DNA of 64,000 bases. Origin: Eubacterium sp. (GTDB lineage: Bacteria > Bacillota > Clostridia > Oscillospirales > Acutalibacteraceae). Of this stretch, positions 28,401 to 36,523 are shown piece after piece (within the stretch, counting starts at the first letter, position 1; every line of letters begins with the position of its first letter). The position numbers and the translations under genes are program-made. The stretch covers positions 1 through 64,000 of the forward strand of contig JAFLRZ010000002.1 in assembly GCA_022511225.1 (NCBI GenBank). The letters are read 5' to 3'. Below the pieces are notes generated by a model. The model saw only the letters and a list, made by a program, of their open reading frames with translations. It was not told where the DNA came from and did no database searches.

Positions 28401-30058
28401 GTGAGCACGGGATTCTTGTAACTGTAAGCAGAAAGCTCCGGTTCAAGTGTACCGATCTCATTATTAACAATGATAACCGCACTTGCGCCTGCTTTTGCAG
28501 CATTGTTAGCTATAGTTGATAATGGAATACCGCCACCACGCTGGCAAACTAAGATATTACCTTTTACAATTTCACCTAGTGCATCTAATGCGTCCTGATT
28601 TGCCAAAGCGTCCCCCGGCAGATAGATATAGGTCTGCTGACCGTCAAGACCGGTAATAGAATCAGCGTTAGGAATATTGAAATAGATTCGAGTGCCGTCA
28701 ACGGTAATATAATTCTCCGGCGTATTGCAATTATCTACGGAAGCGACCGATAATGAAGAACTATAAGATCCGGGACTTCCGGCTGTGTACATATTTACAT
28801 CCTCTGCAAACAGATATCCATTAATCTTACCCTTGTCAGCCCACGCAGCACTATTGCCTGCCGACGCTACGCAAACCGTGCCGCTTTCTACGAGATTTTC
28901 AAGAATATCTGTGTACAGAGTAGGGCGTCTAAAGCCGGCAGTGCCGGTACCTAAAGAAAGATTAATCGTGTCAGCACCAAGCAGAATTGCATCCTCAATT
29001 GCTACCATAAAATCTGATTCATAAGCACCGCCTAACGCATTAAACACTCTTAATGTAAGGATCTGGGCATCGGGAGCAATACCGCGGACACCAACTGCTT
29101 CCATAGCATCTACATACCCACCCTCCGCTGTATCGGAAGGAATGTATGCATTTGCCGCAGCAATTCCCGCTACATGAGAACCGTGCTCATTATCAGCAGC
29201 CTCACCATGGTGATCTACTTTAGTAGTTTTGGAATTATAATTATAGGCAAAAGGCAATTTGCTGGAGCGATAAAGCTCTTTAGCAGTTATTCCGTTGTCA
29301 GCAACGTTAAGCTTATCTAAAACACCTGCAATCGTTTCCTCAGTCATAAGATCAAGGTCATCAATGTTAATAAGGTCTTTTTCTTCCAACTGATGAAGAG
29401 AATACTCATATGCACCTGCGTCAAAGGACTGATGATCGGTATCAATTCCGGTATCAATAATGGCGACTCGGCTGCCTGCTCCGGTGTAGCCTGTGGAGTA
29501 TGCAAGAGATGAGCCTGTCATAGAGGAAGAGCCTGCCATATTTGTACTTATACTATCCTCAGTCGTTTCCATAACGTCAGGATAGTAAACCGTTTCAACA
29601 AACACTTCCTTAACGCCGTCCATTGCCTCGATTTCGTCCATTTTTCCGTATTCTACATTGGCGGAAATAACATTTGCGGCAAGAGTCAGATTCCATATGA
29701 CATCGAGCTCTTCTCCGTCAAGAGCATATGTTTCGATATTATCAACCACAATTTCCTGAATTTGCTCCAGATTGTCGCGATATGACATAGCATCATCATT
29801 TTCAGCTATATTATTTAAATCATATTGAGCAGCGATAGTAGGCTCATCTTCGAGCACAATGGAAACCCTGACAGTTTCGTCGTCATCATAAACTTCCTCT
29901 TCATTTTCCATAGAAATATCAGGAGTAATTTCTGACAAAGCAAAATCATCACTATTGCCTGAAGCAAAGGCTTCAAAAAGCGGCAACTGCATTCCTGATA
30001 ACATAATTACAGTTAAAATTATTGCTGTGATTCGTGTAAGTATCTGATGCTTTTTCAT
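22448..30058 (-). CDS. Giant secreted subtilisin-like protease (S8), multidomain
   Basis: A 2,536-residue exported protease. It has a signal peptide (about 1-32), an inhibitor I9-like propeptide (about 60-160) and an S8 domain (about 190-680). The catalytic residues are D202 (IDTGID), H292 (EHGSHVAG) and S645 (SGTSMAAP), with a PA-type insert (about 460-580), as in C5a peptidase and lactocepin. Fn3-like domains follow, then two repeat regions resembling beta-propellers (about 1240-1420 and 1510-1730) around a Big2 domain (about 1435-1505). A beta-helix (about 1870-2110), a helical segment (about 2180-2245) and an InlB-like repeat (about 2250-2330) come next. No LPXTG, SLH or terminal membrane helix is visible, so wall attachment is unexplained. 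It is monocistronic with its own terminator. Confidence 0.9.
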   Translation of the reverse strand: MKKHQILTRITAIILTVIMLSGMQLPLFEAFASGNSDDFALSEITPDISMENEEEVYDDDETVRVSIVLEDEPTIAAQYDLNNIAENDDAMSYRDNLEQIQEIVVDNIETYALDGEELDVIWNLTLAANVISANVEYGKMDEIEAMDGVKEVFVETVYYPDVMETTEDSISTNMAGSSSMTGSSLAYSTGYTGAGSRVAIIDTGIDTDHQSFDAGAYEYSLHQLEEKDLINIDDLDLMTEETIAGVLDKLNVADNGITAKELYRSSKLPFAYNYNSKTTKVDHHGEAADNEHGSHVAGIAAANAYIPSDTAEGGYVDAMEAVGVRGIAPDAQILTLRVFNALGGAYESDFMVAIEDAILLGADTINLSLGTGTAGFRRPTLYTDILENLVESGTVCVASAGNSAAWADKGKINGYLFAEDVNMYTAGSPGSYSSSLSVASVDNCNTPENYITVDGTRIYFNIPNADSITGLDGQQTYIYLPGDALANQDALDALGEIVKGNILVCQRGGGIPLSTIANNAAKAGASAVIIVNNEIGTLEPELSAYSYKNPVLTVTKSDGALLKNAAEAVTGTDGTIQYYQGTLTVSENTGSAEKDSCYTMSFFSSFGVPGSLTLTPEISAPGGKILSVNGKTVSGKDYVSLSGTSMAAPQIAGMSAVMGQYIQDAKLTKTDYTSRFLTQNLLMSSAVPMKNTENKYYHPVLQQGSGLANLQRALNAQALIVMGADATDDYADGKVKVELGDDTDRTGSYGYTFTIKNFSGKENQYILSTELFTQGIRKNETLSNGEKANLLDKLTTPLSADVTYIIDNESVNADTPITVDAYGKLTINVKIKLTEKQKKELDASYRNGAYVEGYTFINGVADEEDIKDVDYSIPIVGFYGNWSSASMYDHSSYTGMLYGDNTMSYVFDHSKLQITDTNYLNIMNPDTGESRIYTGNPYGVESKFPEGRGAMRSTDIISGYTTTLIRNPAAAGIFLTKEDDTFIGIGNIRTQIYGAFCYRANWSTISNYISFNRTPASMDLKDGDVFKVKLVAVPEYYETNGDIDAQEMEALIKSGRLGEGAYLSTTLNIDDTKPEIIGIKKEANGNLTVTARDNQYIAYMCISNRSGSKVYASYIPNAEKNGTVTYTFDLQGKNIGPNCMVLVGDYAANTDTRIYNYGAEYPDLKGKLGGYIHDGRNTYNKTWIAIDPNDVHITSNVAYGIESVAQHGGDTVTAAAYVDGYIYQVIGSKLYTSPANEIDNMTELVDLERFRLHSVYALSYNITDHMLYALTSGNNLWGINPRNGYATKVAQITVSNLSGAAASITAMAIDDGGTFYGVSYYNTSSSQFLKWTLDDVNQEKITITGTAFTGTAVRDRFGSMVYHPEEKVLYLAESYENNTYYTTNHLFRIDTQSGKAEYANTSHSTDCRLYYSVRGLFVVPTEDDGDDTLTPTKQIEKLDILPETLDMFVTGYEDLIPIITPWNAENQEIVWSTTNNQVVTVKDGIATAVGTGEATVTVTSVANPSVTDSCIITVKEIPDIQMSALIYENNKKGYLADYNVSAPQKWEKKSDAISYPLYSGGLSNGTIYAHDGSWLYTIDPETLKVEQGAIFSYLDFLWSDATQAPKNTISTFKDVIGITDSGKRLGVYNEKTARYIGTAMNFSSPAATVAYVGEVNDGTGMNYRYYVMLEDGSLYDVVYPLYSSFELLGVVPGIDLTGVSACNRSATASMEYDQDTGYLILTSRIKGNKAKVQLINPKTLRVMSNTDFGEDVWPVVAQYQYDSENSSAEQTEIKATLSEEEIISMTREAENIPAPYGEIIYTSFTDTDTLEETEKFASAENITDEKSDKTNTHSVYEGIEKAFVRTTAGKYNIRPYAVSSAVARLESTKTEYPTLQEAIDAAHNLIISGSHEAQTVTLLADTKESVSKTWQRKAIDYDYNLTIDLNGHTVTGVGGPVMRFESGGTGGAKHSFNITINDSSKDKTGTITGGTGKTVTLSGNAGGGIYFSASTIYDTLTINGGNIENNTVDGNGSAIAVAGNAAAHLIINGGNIRGNTASNGAVSGRWITVNGGEITGNKAVKTKYDRSGNGGGIYLWGTGTGELEIGGNALVYGNTAQTMGNDIVVISQKGSVDYDVRLSDPAKWIEGNEFGAWYVDGADGLYDDIDTSNLERYQSSTSRKLTSYTVTEKDRNAPAYSIAATVRLADTDALQAAIDKFDKLDPADYSEESFSNLRDIVESNKDLLTSATTQQEVDKAVTEILEAMYDLVPYFNFTVFSENGSFEVQYDGSTYSENKYSLLFGTEVTLTATADEGYEFVGWYDVINNLYFSKENTYSFKITTNTHLKAVFVKEQSATLTFTTYSNWVQEAITKTIDEWNEITSIDDLLPEVPYRYGYSNGRWVYNNDEVLAKLRTGESVFLIPEYDEDDTSLPTPRESTDGTPALDLYYKLDEEADVASFVMAAGIPDDCEIESIGIAFYYKKAKEFDPTKFELLLNNQMLAGRFNTDKINDIYIINFNNFLLNYNWAARGYVTYYDADGNLKTAYSNQVNIVNGVQV

Positions 30059-30232
30059 AGTGCTTTCCCCCCGGTTTTATTACTATATGAAATTAATATT
30101 TCACTTTCCATATTGCATACAAATTATAGCATAGTAACAAATTATTATCAAGTGGAGAAGGGTGATATGCTACTCTCGCTATAAGATTGAAACAATATTC
30201 AAAGTTTATCGCTAATTTCTTGATATTCAAGC

Positions 30233-30270
30233 AAAAGCCGGCGAAGAGATATCTTCTTCGCCGGCTTTTT
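30233..30270 (-). terminator. Terminator of the GH30 gene
   Basis: A long GC-rich stem, AAAGCCGGCGAAGA and its complement, has T runs on both sides, so it can stop transcription in either direction. It follows the GH30 stop codon. Confidence 0.85.
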
Positions 30271-30299
30271 TATTTGTGAACTATTAATTATTTGTAGGA

Positions 30300-31907
30300 T
30301 TAATATACAACTGTTACAACTGACATTGCTGGGAGATTTATTTGGGCATCGCCCGACTGACCTGATGCGGTTTTTTCAAGATCATATTGTGCGCTCGTTG
30401 TGTAGATTTCGTATTCATTATCAACTGCAAGTGTTGTAGCTGCATCGTTTTTAGTATTGTTAACGTACACAACAACCCTGCTGTTATCAACATTCATAAA
30501 TGCACAGCTTGAAATGCCGTCAACGCCTGAACTGCAAGCATATCTGATGGCGCCTTCGTCGATAAATTTTGAGAAATTACCAAGGCACCACAATCTTTTT
30601 GACGGCTGAATATCGCTGTGATTGTCACGGTTGACATACACAAGCCCGTCAGTGTATACACCAAATGAGCAACCGAGCCACCAATCCCATTCATCAACGT
30701 TAACTATTGTCAGATCCTTCATAATGATGTCTGCCATGGCAACGCCATATTCAATAGTCATACCGTTAGTTCCGTTTTCTTCTTCCTGAATCAGATAATA
30801 AACACCTGTATGGGTATCATTATACATCTGGCAGTATTCTGTTGCAGAAATACTGTAATTAGAATATTTATCGGCAAAAAGTCTGGATGTCGTTATCTTT
30901 CCGTACTCATTTGACCAATAAGAGTGCATACTTACGCTGTTAAAATAATCTCTAAGCGGCTTGTTTTTGAAAACATATTTTTTTCCTTTGCCTATCATAA
31001 AGTCAAGGTAAGATGATGTCGTTGTGTTTTCACCTTCCATCGCACCGGATTCAAACATTGAAACCTTAACGCCCGCTTCTGCCTCGAGCTTGCTGCCTGA
31101 AAATTTGTTTACCATTGCAAGCATCAAATCCCTTGCTTCTGCCTCGCTGTAGTGACATCCCTCCTGATTGCAAGAAAAAGTGCCGTCATCATTGTACCAT
31201 GCACTCCATTCAAATTGGGGCTCATTGATTGGCGAAACGTCCGTAACCCTGTAGCCATCGTTGACAAAATGCTCAGCTGCTGTGTAGCAATAATCGGCAT
31301 ACGCACCATAATTGCTTGCATCAAGATTGCTTTCCAAAGGCTCACCGTCCCTGCGTGCAGGGCCGTAAGCAAGTCCGTTTTTAGTAAGACTGACAGGCGG
31401 TGAGTTTGCAAAAAGCGTTACTCTCAAATCATCACCCGCTAATTTTTTAGCAGTTGCAAGGCTGTTCTGAGCTGCATGGTCAGCACTGAAATCATAGCTT
31501 CCATCAGGCTGTAAAAAGCATTCTGCCCTCTTACCTACGTCATGCAAATTCTCATCATCCTGTGATCCCGCACCGAGATTGTAGCGGTAAATATTAAGTC
31601 CGATACCTTTTTTATTATCGTAAAGATAGCTTATTATTTCCTCACTGTTTTCCCATTCTCCAACCTCTTGCGCCCACCATGCACCTGATGCGCCGAAGCC
31701 TTTCATCGTCTGATATGAAACTGTTTCATCAATAACAGTCACGTTAGTTCCTTTATTATTTTGCACTATTTCACTTTGCTTGTACTCTTTTTTGCCCTCA
31801 ACACCTACAATACCAAAAAGTATGTAAGCGCCAACACCGGCGAGTATCAGGATTATTAAAACAAGCGGAATTACTATAGCAAGTATAGTTTTTTTCTTTT
31901 TAGACAT
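30300..31907 (-). CDS. Membrane-anchored glycoside hydrolase family 30
   Basis: A 535-residue retaining glycosidase. A KKKK cytoplasmic start and one membrane helix (about 8-32) anchor it outside the cell. The barrel begins MKGFGASGAWWAQ, the GH30 entry motif. The acid/base is E229 in SPINEPQFEW and the nucleophile is E357 in ISATEYCQ. A beta-sandwich side domain closes the C-terminus (about 435-535). GH30 members cleave beta-1,6-galactan, glucuronoxylan, beta-glucosylceramide or fucosides. Subfamily cannot be fixed by eye, though the GASGAWWAQ start resembles the beta-1,6-galactanase-like groups. The N-terminal anchor instead of a cleaved signal peptide is notable. It has its own transcription unit, separated from the protease by a terminator. 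Confidence 0.88.
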   Translation of the reverse strand: MSKKKKTILAIVIPLVLIILILAGVGAYILFGIVGVEGKKEYKQSEIVQNNKGTNVTVIDETVSYQTMKGFGASGAWWAQEVGEWENSEEIISYLYDNKKGIGLNIYRYNLGAGSQDDENLHDVGKRAECFLQPDGSYDFSADHAAQNSLATAKKLAGDDLRVTLFANSPPVSLTKNGLAYGPARRDGEPLESNLDASNYGAYADYCYTAAEHFVNDGYRVTDVSPINEPQFEWSAWYNDDGTFSCNQEGCHYSEAEARDLMLAMVNKFSGSKLEAEAGVKVSMFESGAMEGENTTTSSYLDFMIGKGKKYVFKNKPLRDYFNSVSMHSYWSNEYGKITTSRLFADKYSNYSISATEYCQMYNDTHTGVYYLIQEEENGTNGMTIEYGVAMADIIMKDLTIVNVDEWDWWLGCSFGVYTDGLVYVNRDNHSDIQPSKRLWCLGNFSKFIDEGAIRYACSSGVDGISSCAFMNVDNSRVVVYVNNTKNDAATTLAVDNEYEIYTTSAQYDLEKTASGQSGDAQINLPAMSVVTVVY

Positions 31908-32201
31908 ATTCTACTCCTACATAACCTTTATTTTCTGTTGCCTTATATTTTAATAATAACATAAATACCAATAAATGTCTATTAAATAAAATATTAAAAC
32001 CGAAACAGACGATTACAAAGAATACGACGATTTTTCAGAACATTATGTATATGTTTTGAAATTAGTAAAAACAAATTGTTACGGCATTTTGCATTTTACA
32101 ATAGAGCATTAAAGGAATGCTATATTCTAAGATTTTTATTCACTACAAATGCGTTTTATGATGGAAAAGCCCGTTAATATGCGTTAATTTTTTGAAAAAC
32201 A

Positions 32202-32256
32202 TTGACGAAAAAAATGAATAAACATATAATTATTATATAATTTGTCATAATTTGTC
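32202..32256 (+). promoter_or_regulatory. Promoter of the Thr-rich surface protein gene
   Basis: TTGACG (32202-32207), a 17-base spacer and TATAAT (32225-32230) form a near-consensus promoter. Immediately downstream ATAATTTGTC is repeated in tandem (32237-32246, 32247-32256), around the expected transcription start. The rest of the gap 31908-32201 is AT-rich with nothing recognisable. Confidence 0.75.
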
Positions 32257-32275
32257 GAAAAAACGGGGTGATTTT

Positions 32276-33301
32276 TTGAATGCTTTAAGAAAATTGTTTT
32301 CACTTGTTACGCTGATTATTGTAATAATTTGTATGCCGTTAAATACAATGGCACTTGATGACGGATGTGTTTTATCGGATAGCTTTTTTAATAATGCAGA
32401 TACAAAAGTGATTTATAATGACGATTTTGTATCTACTGTCAATTACATTGTTGACAGCAATAACGGCTGCTTTTATTTCAAGACAAAATTCACGGATTAC
32501 ATTATGTCATCAAGCGATAAAATTTACTTCAAATTTACTATCAGTAATGCCCTTGAAACTATAAAATTTGATGTTGACGAAAATGGTATTGCATCCTCAA
32601 CAAGCCTGAATACACAAAGCAAGGTGAAGGTAATATCAGATTTTGATATTCGAGCAAACAACTACGGCGGCACGGTAATAATCGGTTTTGAAATTATGGA
32701 AAAATCATACCGTACTTTATTTAATACAATTGACTGCGACTATTATTGCGGTGATATGCGATTCTTTAATGTTTTCAGTAACGTAGCAATTGATATGTAC
32801 GTTCAACAAACTGAAAAGCAAAAAACGACCACAACAAAGACAAGTACAACGAAATCAAATAACAAGAACACGACTACCTCAAAAAAAGAAACAACGACCA
32901 AAAACACTGATATTTCTTCATCCACCAAATTCACACCGAGCAAAGCCACTGGTGAGCAGTCAACTGCACGCACCACTACTACTGCTACTACAAAATTTTC
33001 GCCAAACGGTTTCACAACACAAAGCGAGACACAAGTTCAGTCTCAAACTGCGGAAGACACGGATTTGGTACAGTCCGATGAAGAATACTGGAGCGAAGTA
33101 TTAGAGGGTGCACAAACAGAAGCATCTTCTGCAACACAAATAAATACCCAAAATCTTAGCACGTCAAATCTTTCAAAATATATATTTTCTTTAGGAATAA
33201 TAGTTATTATCGCAGGTGTAAGTATTCTCATTGTGGGCCTAATAAAAAGAGAAAAGAATTCAAAAAACGAAAATAATACAACCGAAATCGATAACGAATG
33301 A
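32276..33301 (+). CDS. Thr-rich stalked surface protein, unknown function
   Basis: About 341 residues. The start is read at a TTG at 32276 because GGGGTG stands five bases upstream; an earlier TTG at 32252 lacks a site. A signal peptide runs to about MALDDG. One folded domain (about 30-175) carries several Cys (C...C, DCDYYCGD) and a beta-rich pattern resembling cohesin-like or ligand-binding modules, but no family is recognised. A Thr/Lys/Ser stalk follows (about 180-290), probably glycosylated. A membrane helix and a short KREKNSKNENN tail end the protein without an LPXTG motif. It stands alone between a strong promoter and a hairpin. The stalk composition resembles that of the cobalamin-locus lipoprotein near 40,200. 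Confidence 0.75.
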   Translation: MNALRKLFSLVTLIIVIICMPLNTMALDDGCVLSDSFFNNADTKVIYNDDFVSTVNYIVDSNNGCFYFKTKFTDYIMSSSDKIYFKFTISNALETIKFDVDENGIASSTSLNTQSKVKVISDFDIRANNYGGTVIIGFEIMEKSYRTLFNTIDCDYYCGDMRFFNVFSNVAIDMYVQQTEKQKTTTTKTSTTKSNNKNTTTSKKETTTKNTDISSSTKFTPSKATGEQSTARTTTTATTKFSPNGFTTQSETQVQSQTAEDTDLVQSDEEYWSEVLEGAQTEASSATQINTQNLSTSNLSKYIFSLGIIVIIAGVSILIVGLIKREKNSKNENNTTEIDNE

Positions 33302-33311
33302 AAAAAGCTAA

Positions 33312-33340
33312 TGGGCAGGATTTATTCCTGCCCAAATTCA
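33312..33340 (+). terminator. Hairpin after the Thr-rich protein gene
   Basis: A perfect 9-bp stem TGGGCAGGA / TCCTGCCCA with a 5-base loop, followed by AAATTCATTTATT. The T tract is weak, but the position right after the stop supports a terminator. Confidence 0.6.
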
Positions 33341-33521
33341 TTTATTGCCTATCTCGTTTGGTTATGATATTATGTTGATATATAAATACGTTTAAATATT
33401 TATTGAGGTATAATAATGATTGCAAAAGTAAAAACTATCTCGTTACGATTTTAGAAAGCATATTTTTAACTGCGCGTGATAGAATAAAACGGCGAAAAAT
33501 CATAAGTTAGAGGTGAGTAAT

Positions 33522-34193
33522 GTGGTTGAATCAAAAGGGTGGAAATGGGAAATCTTTGAGTATGACGAGAATAGTATTTGGAAAAATCCATGTATTGAAT
33601 CATATTATCTACTTAACCGTTGGAAAGAACAAGGCAAAACTGAATTTCTTGACTTAGGTTGCGGCTTAGGCAGACATTCTATTCAGTTTGAAAAAAATGG
33701 ATTTAATGTACATTGCTTTGACATAAGCGAAGAAGCAATTTCAAGAACAAAATTATGGGCTGAAAGTGAAGACTTGACTTTTGAATATGCAATCGGAGAT
33801 ATGTTGAAGCTACCATATAGAGATGAAAGTATGGACTGCATTTTGTGCCGAAATGTCATTTCTCATACTGATACCAAAGGCGTTAGCCAGACAATTTCTG
33901 AAATACACCGTGTATTAAAAACAGGTGCTGAGTGTTATTTGACACTTGGCTCAAGAGCGACTTGGGGATTTAAACAAAATGAGTGGTCTGCAATTGACGA
34001 GAACACTAAACTTTGTATGGAAGAAGGACCTGAATATAAAGTTCCGCATTTCTACGCAGACTATAATCTTGTGAAAAAACTATTTGTAGATTTCAAAATT
34101 GTTTCAATAACACATGTTGAAGATTTTTGGGAAAGTGACTGTGTAACGAATTCTTCTTTCCATTATCATATACTAGCCAAAAAGAATAGATAA
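33522..34193 (+). CDS. Class I SAM-dependent methyltransferase
   Basis: A 223-residue methyltransferase. SAM-binding motif I is LDLGCGLGRHSIQF (about 46-59), followed by the acidic residue in VHCFDISEEAI and the AIGDMLKLPYRDESMDCILCRNVISH motif typical of small-molecule methyltransferases (methyltransferase 11/25 type). The start is read at GTG 33522 because AGAGGTG lies six bases upstream; a GTG at 33513 is also in frame. It is a single-gene unit. The substrate is unknown. A 12-codon reading frame just upstream (near 33416) is too short to call. Confidence 0.82.
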   Translation: MVESKGWKWEIFEYDENSIWKNPCIESYYLLNRWKEQGKTEFLDLGCGLGRHSIQFEKNGFNVHCFDISEEAISRTKLWAESEDLTFEYAIGDMLKLPYRDESMDCILCRNVISHTDTKGVSQTISEIHRVLKTGAECYLTLGSRATWGFKQNEWSAIDENTKLCMEEGPEYKVPHFYADYNLVKKLFVDFKIVSITHVEDFWESDCVTNSSFHYHILAKKNR

Positions 34194-34328
34194 ATCTCTG
34201 TTTGTTAGCTTAGCAAAGGAAACCGATAAAAAGATGGATAATACTGATAATCCCTATACTCTGTGCTAAACTGCCTACACAAAATTATTTACGTTAAGGC
34301 TTGCAGAAGCGAGTGGGGATGAGGATGC

Positions 34329-34371
34329 CCTCCCGAAGCTTTTTGGAGACACAGCTTTCGGGAGGATTTTT
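34329..34371 (+). terminator. Hairpin terminator after the methyltransferase gene
   Basis: CCTCCCGAAGCT pairs with AGCTTTCGGGAGG across about 12 bases, followed by ATTTTT. It lies 136 bases past the stop. The DNA between (34194-34328) carries no intact gene. Confidence 0.65.
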
Positions 34372-34400
34372 GTACTGTTTTTACTCTTTATTAATTAAGC

Positions 34401-34946
34401 TTAATAACCATTATTTGAAAATTTATATCGATCATTTCTGACTACAATGGATATTCCACTATAATCATAGCCAACCACATCCAAAATCCGGGTCATTAAT
34501 ATTCTCAATAATGTTTCCGTGTCATAATGAGTTTCCATATAAAGCCATTTGTCAATTTTTAACGGACTTCTCATATTCTCTTTAGTTTTGGCAAGAAGCA
34601 CACGCTCACGTCCGGAAACTTTTCCTCTAAGATTCAATAATTCCATATGTCTGTTTTGATCAGAATTACATTGATGTAAAATTTCCTCAACAACTTTCTT
34701 CCAGGTTCTCACATCAACACGTCTTCCGTCCTCAAATATAACTCCTGTAGGTTTTTTCCCTTTAAAAATAGTAGGACCAGACAATAAGGAATAAACAATC
34801 TCATAGGATTCTTTTGAATTTGTTGCAGATACAATTTCATTTTGTTCCAGTTCATTGCTTACTCGTTGTAAAAGTTGTTCGAATGACAAATCAATCTCTC
34901 GAATAAGTTGTGCGCGAGTCGTTTTTAGTTCATACAATATGTCCAT
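34401..34946 (-). CDS. Conserved hypothetical protein
   Basis: A 181-residue soluble protein of a widespread Firmicutes type with no assigned function. The recognisable core is SGPTIFKGKKPTGVIFEDGRRVDVRTWKKVVEEILHQC followed by LRGKVSGRERVLL and a C-terminal TRILDVVGYDYSGISIVV. Proteins with this core occur in accessory regions of many clostridia, sometimes near mobile or phage genes. There is no signal peptide, membrane helix or catalytic motif. The long AT-rich gap upstream holds a promoter region for it but no other gene. Confidence 0.72.
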   Translation of the reverse strand: MDILYELKTTRAQLIREIDLSFEQLLQRVSNELEQNEIVSATNSKESYEIVYSLLSGPTIFKGKKPTGVIFEDGRRVDVRTWKKVVEEILHQCNSDQNRHMELLNLRGKVSGRERVLLAKTKENMRSPLKIDKWLYMETHYDTETLLRILMTRILDVVGYDYSGISIVVRNDRYKFSNNGY

Positions 34947-35132
34947 AAAACAATCTCTCCTTTCAAAAAATATATTGTCGCACGTGCTAAACTAATATTA
35001 GCATCAATATTTTTATTTGTCAAGTGTTTTTTGTCTATATATTCTATCTATGTCTTTGCTTTTTTATTAGGCTTATAATCAATTTGCTAAATAACAGGCA
35101 TCACCGAACAACTAAAATATGAATATCCCTTC

Positions 35133-35173
35133 AAAAAAACGAGACATTCACAAAAGTGAATGTCTCGTTTTTG
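35133..35173 (-). terminator. Terminator after the deoxyinosine glycosylase gene
   Basis: AAAACGAGACATTCAC and its complement form a 16-bp stem with an AAAA loop and T runs in both directions. The 306-base gap 34947-35252 holds only this hairpin and AT-rich sequence. Confidence 0.82.
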
Positions 35174-35252
35174 GCTTAAGGCTATTTGTATTATTTTCTT
35201 CTATTATTAATGGCTTCCTTAACAGCATAGCTATAAAAAGTAAATGTGCTTA

Positions 35253-35741
35253 TTATAACAAGGATGTATTAAGCATACTTTTCCAATAATCCGTAAGCTG
35301 TTCAAGGCTCCACTGCGCATTGGCAGGGCTTGTTGACGGCAGGCATACAGCCTCGATGCCGACTTGCTTTTCAATATATTTTTTATAAAGACTTTCTGCC
35401 TTTTTTCCGTTTACAAATATTCTGTTTACATTAGAATTTTCGAGTATAATGCCTATGTTATTAGGAGCAACATTTTTGATTGAACTGTCTGAAGAGCCTG
35501 ATATATCGCAGGAATGAATTACATCCCAAAGTGCAAATTCATTATCAAGAATAAGCTTTTTCTTTTCCTTAATTGTCTGCGGAATTTCACTACTGCAAAC
35601 ACTTGCCATAACACGCCAGAAGCGGTTTTGCGGATGGCTATAGAAAAAGCCCTCCTCTCTTGACTTCACTGACGGAAACGAACCCAAAATCAATATCTTT
35701 GAACTGCTATTATAAAGCGGCTTTATAGGATGAACTATCAT
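35253..35741 (-). CDS. DNA-deoxyinosine / mismatch uracil-DNA glycosylase
   Basis: A 162-residue member of the uracil-DNA glycosylase superfamily (family 6, hypoxanthine-DNA glycosylase type). Members remove deaminated bases to start base excision repair. Visible signatures are ILILGSFPSVKSREEGFFYSHPQNRFWRVMASV at about 14-46 and LPSTSPANAQWSLEQL near the C-terminus, the usual active-site and DNA-intercalation segments. The start is set at the ATG at 35741, preceded by GGAGAGG. An upstream ATG would add 11 residues without family support. It is monocistronic, with its own terminator. Confidence 0.88.
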   Translation of the reverse strand: MIVHPIKPLYNSSSKILILGSFPSVKSREEGFFYSHPQNRFWRVMASVCSSEIPQTIKEKKKLILDNEFALWDVIHSCDISGSSDSSIKNVAPNNIGIILENSNVNRIFVNGKKAESLYKKYIEKQVGIEAVCLPSTSPANAQWSLEQLTDYWKSMLNTSLL

Positions 35742-35864
35742 AACTCGCCTCTCCTCCCTGCCTAATAATAGCATATAACCGTATTATATTCAAACATCAA
35801 GCATAAAAAGTTGAATTAATATTGATTTTATGATATTGTTTATATAATGAAAGGCAGTGAAAAA

Positions 35865-36509
35865 ATGATAATAATTGAAAAAATCAACCATTTAATAATT
35901 AATTTTTTTAGAAAGAATTATAGGAAAATCAAGCGCAAAGGGCTTAATAACATAGATATTACAATACTTTGCAACAACTGCGTTGGCGGAATAATATATC
36001 ACGATATGGGACTGCGTTTTCTCAGTCCTACAATAAATCTGTTTTTCAGCGAAGAGGACTTTCTTACATTCGTTGAACATTTGACGGATTTTAAAGACGC
36101 TGAATTAGTTGAAATATATGACGAGAATTACGATTACCCGATAGGAAAGCTTATATCGAACAAAGCAGATATTTCTGTGCGCATTAATTTTAGGCATTAT
36201 AAATCCTTTGATGAGGCAAGGGACAAATGGTTTGAGCGAAGCGTAAGAATTGATTATGATAATGTTTATGTGATTTTTGAGCGCCCTCAACTATCTGCTG
36301 ACAGTTTAAAAAGATTTTATGCTCTTGATTACAAGCACAAGGTTTTAGTCACTTCAAAAGAGACTGTTAAAAGCTCAAATGCTCAGACGGCAGTACTTGA
36401 TGTATATGATAATAATTATTATTCAGGAAAAGTTCTTGAATACCCTACAACACATTCAATTAAAAGGTATCTTGATTCATTTGATTATATAAAGTTTTTA
36501 AACAGCTAA
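35865..36509 (+). CDS. DUF1919 exopolysaccharide-biosynthesis-type protein
   Basis: A 214-residue protein of the DUF1919 family, often encoded in capsule and exopolysaccharide clusters; its reaction is not established. The signature NNCVGGIIYHDMGLRFLSPTINLFF (about 36-60) and the following DFLTFVEHL are clear. It has no signal peptide. The start is placed at ATG 35865 because a TATAAT -10 (35843-35848, with TTGATT upstream) overlaps the earlier ATG at 35847, which would then precede the transcript start. It leads a three-gene unit with a DNA methyltransferase (14 bases on) and a glycosyltransferase. Confidence 0.8.
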   Translation: MIIIEKINHLIINFFRKNYRKIKRKGLNNIDITILCNNCVGGIIYHDMGLRFLSPTINLFFSEEDFLTFVEHLTDFKDAELVEIYDENYDYPIGKLISNKADISVRINFRHYKSFDEARDKWFERSVRIDYDNVYVIFERPQLSADSLKRFYALDYKHKVLVTSKETVKSSNAQTAVLDVYDNNYYSGKVLEYPTTHSIKRYLDSFDYIKFLNS

Positions 36510-36523
36510 TTTTAGGTGTTAGT

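Noticed and set aside
25757-28519. Plus-strand frames of 137 and 184 codons within the giant protease gene
   Set aside because: Antisense shadows of a continuous 2,536-codon gene with full domain support.
34194-34328. Short coding remnant after the methyltransferase gene
   Set aside because: One frame reads plausibly protein-like with an internal stop, but no family resemblance supports a pseudogene call.
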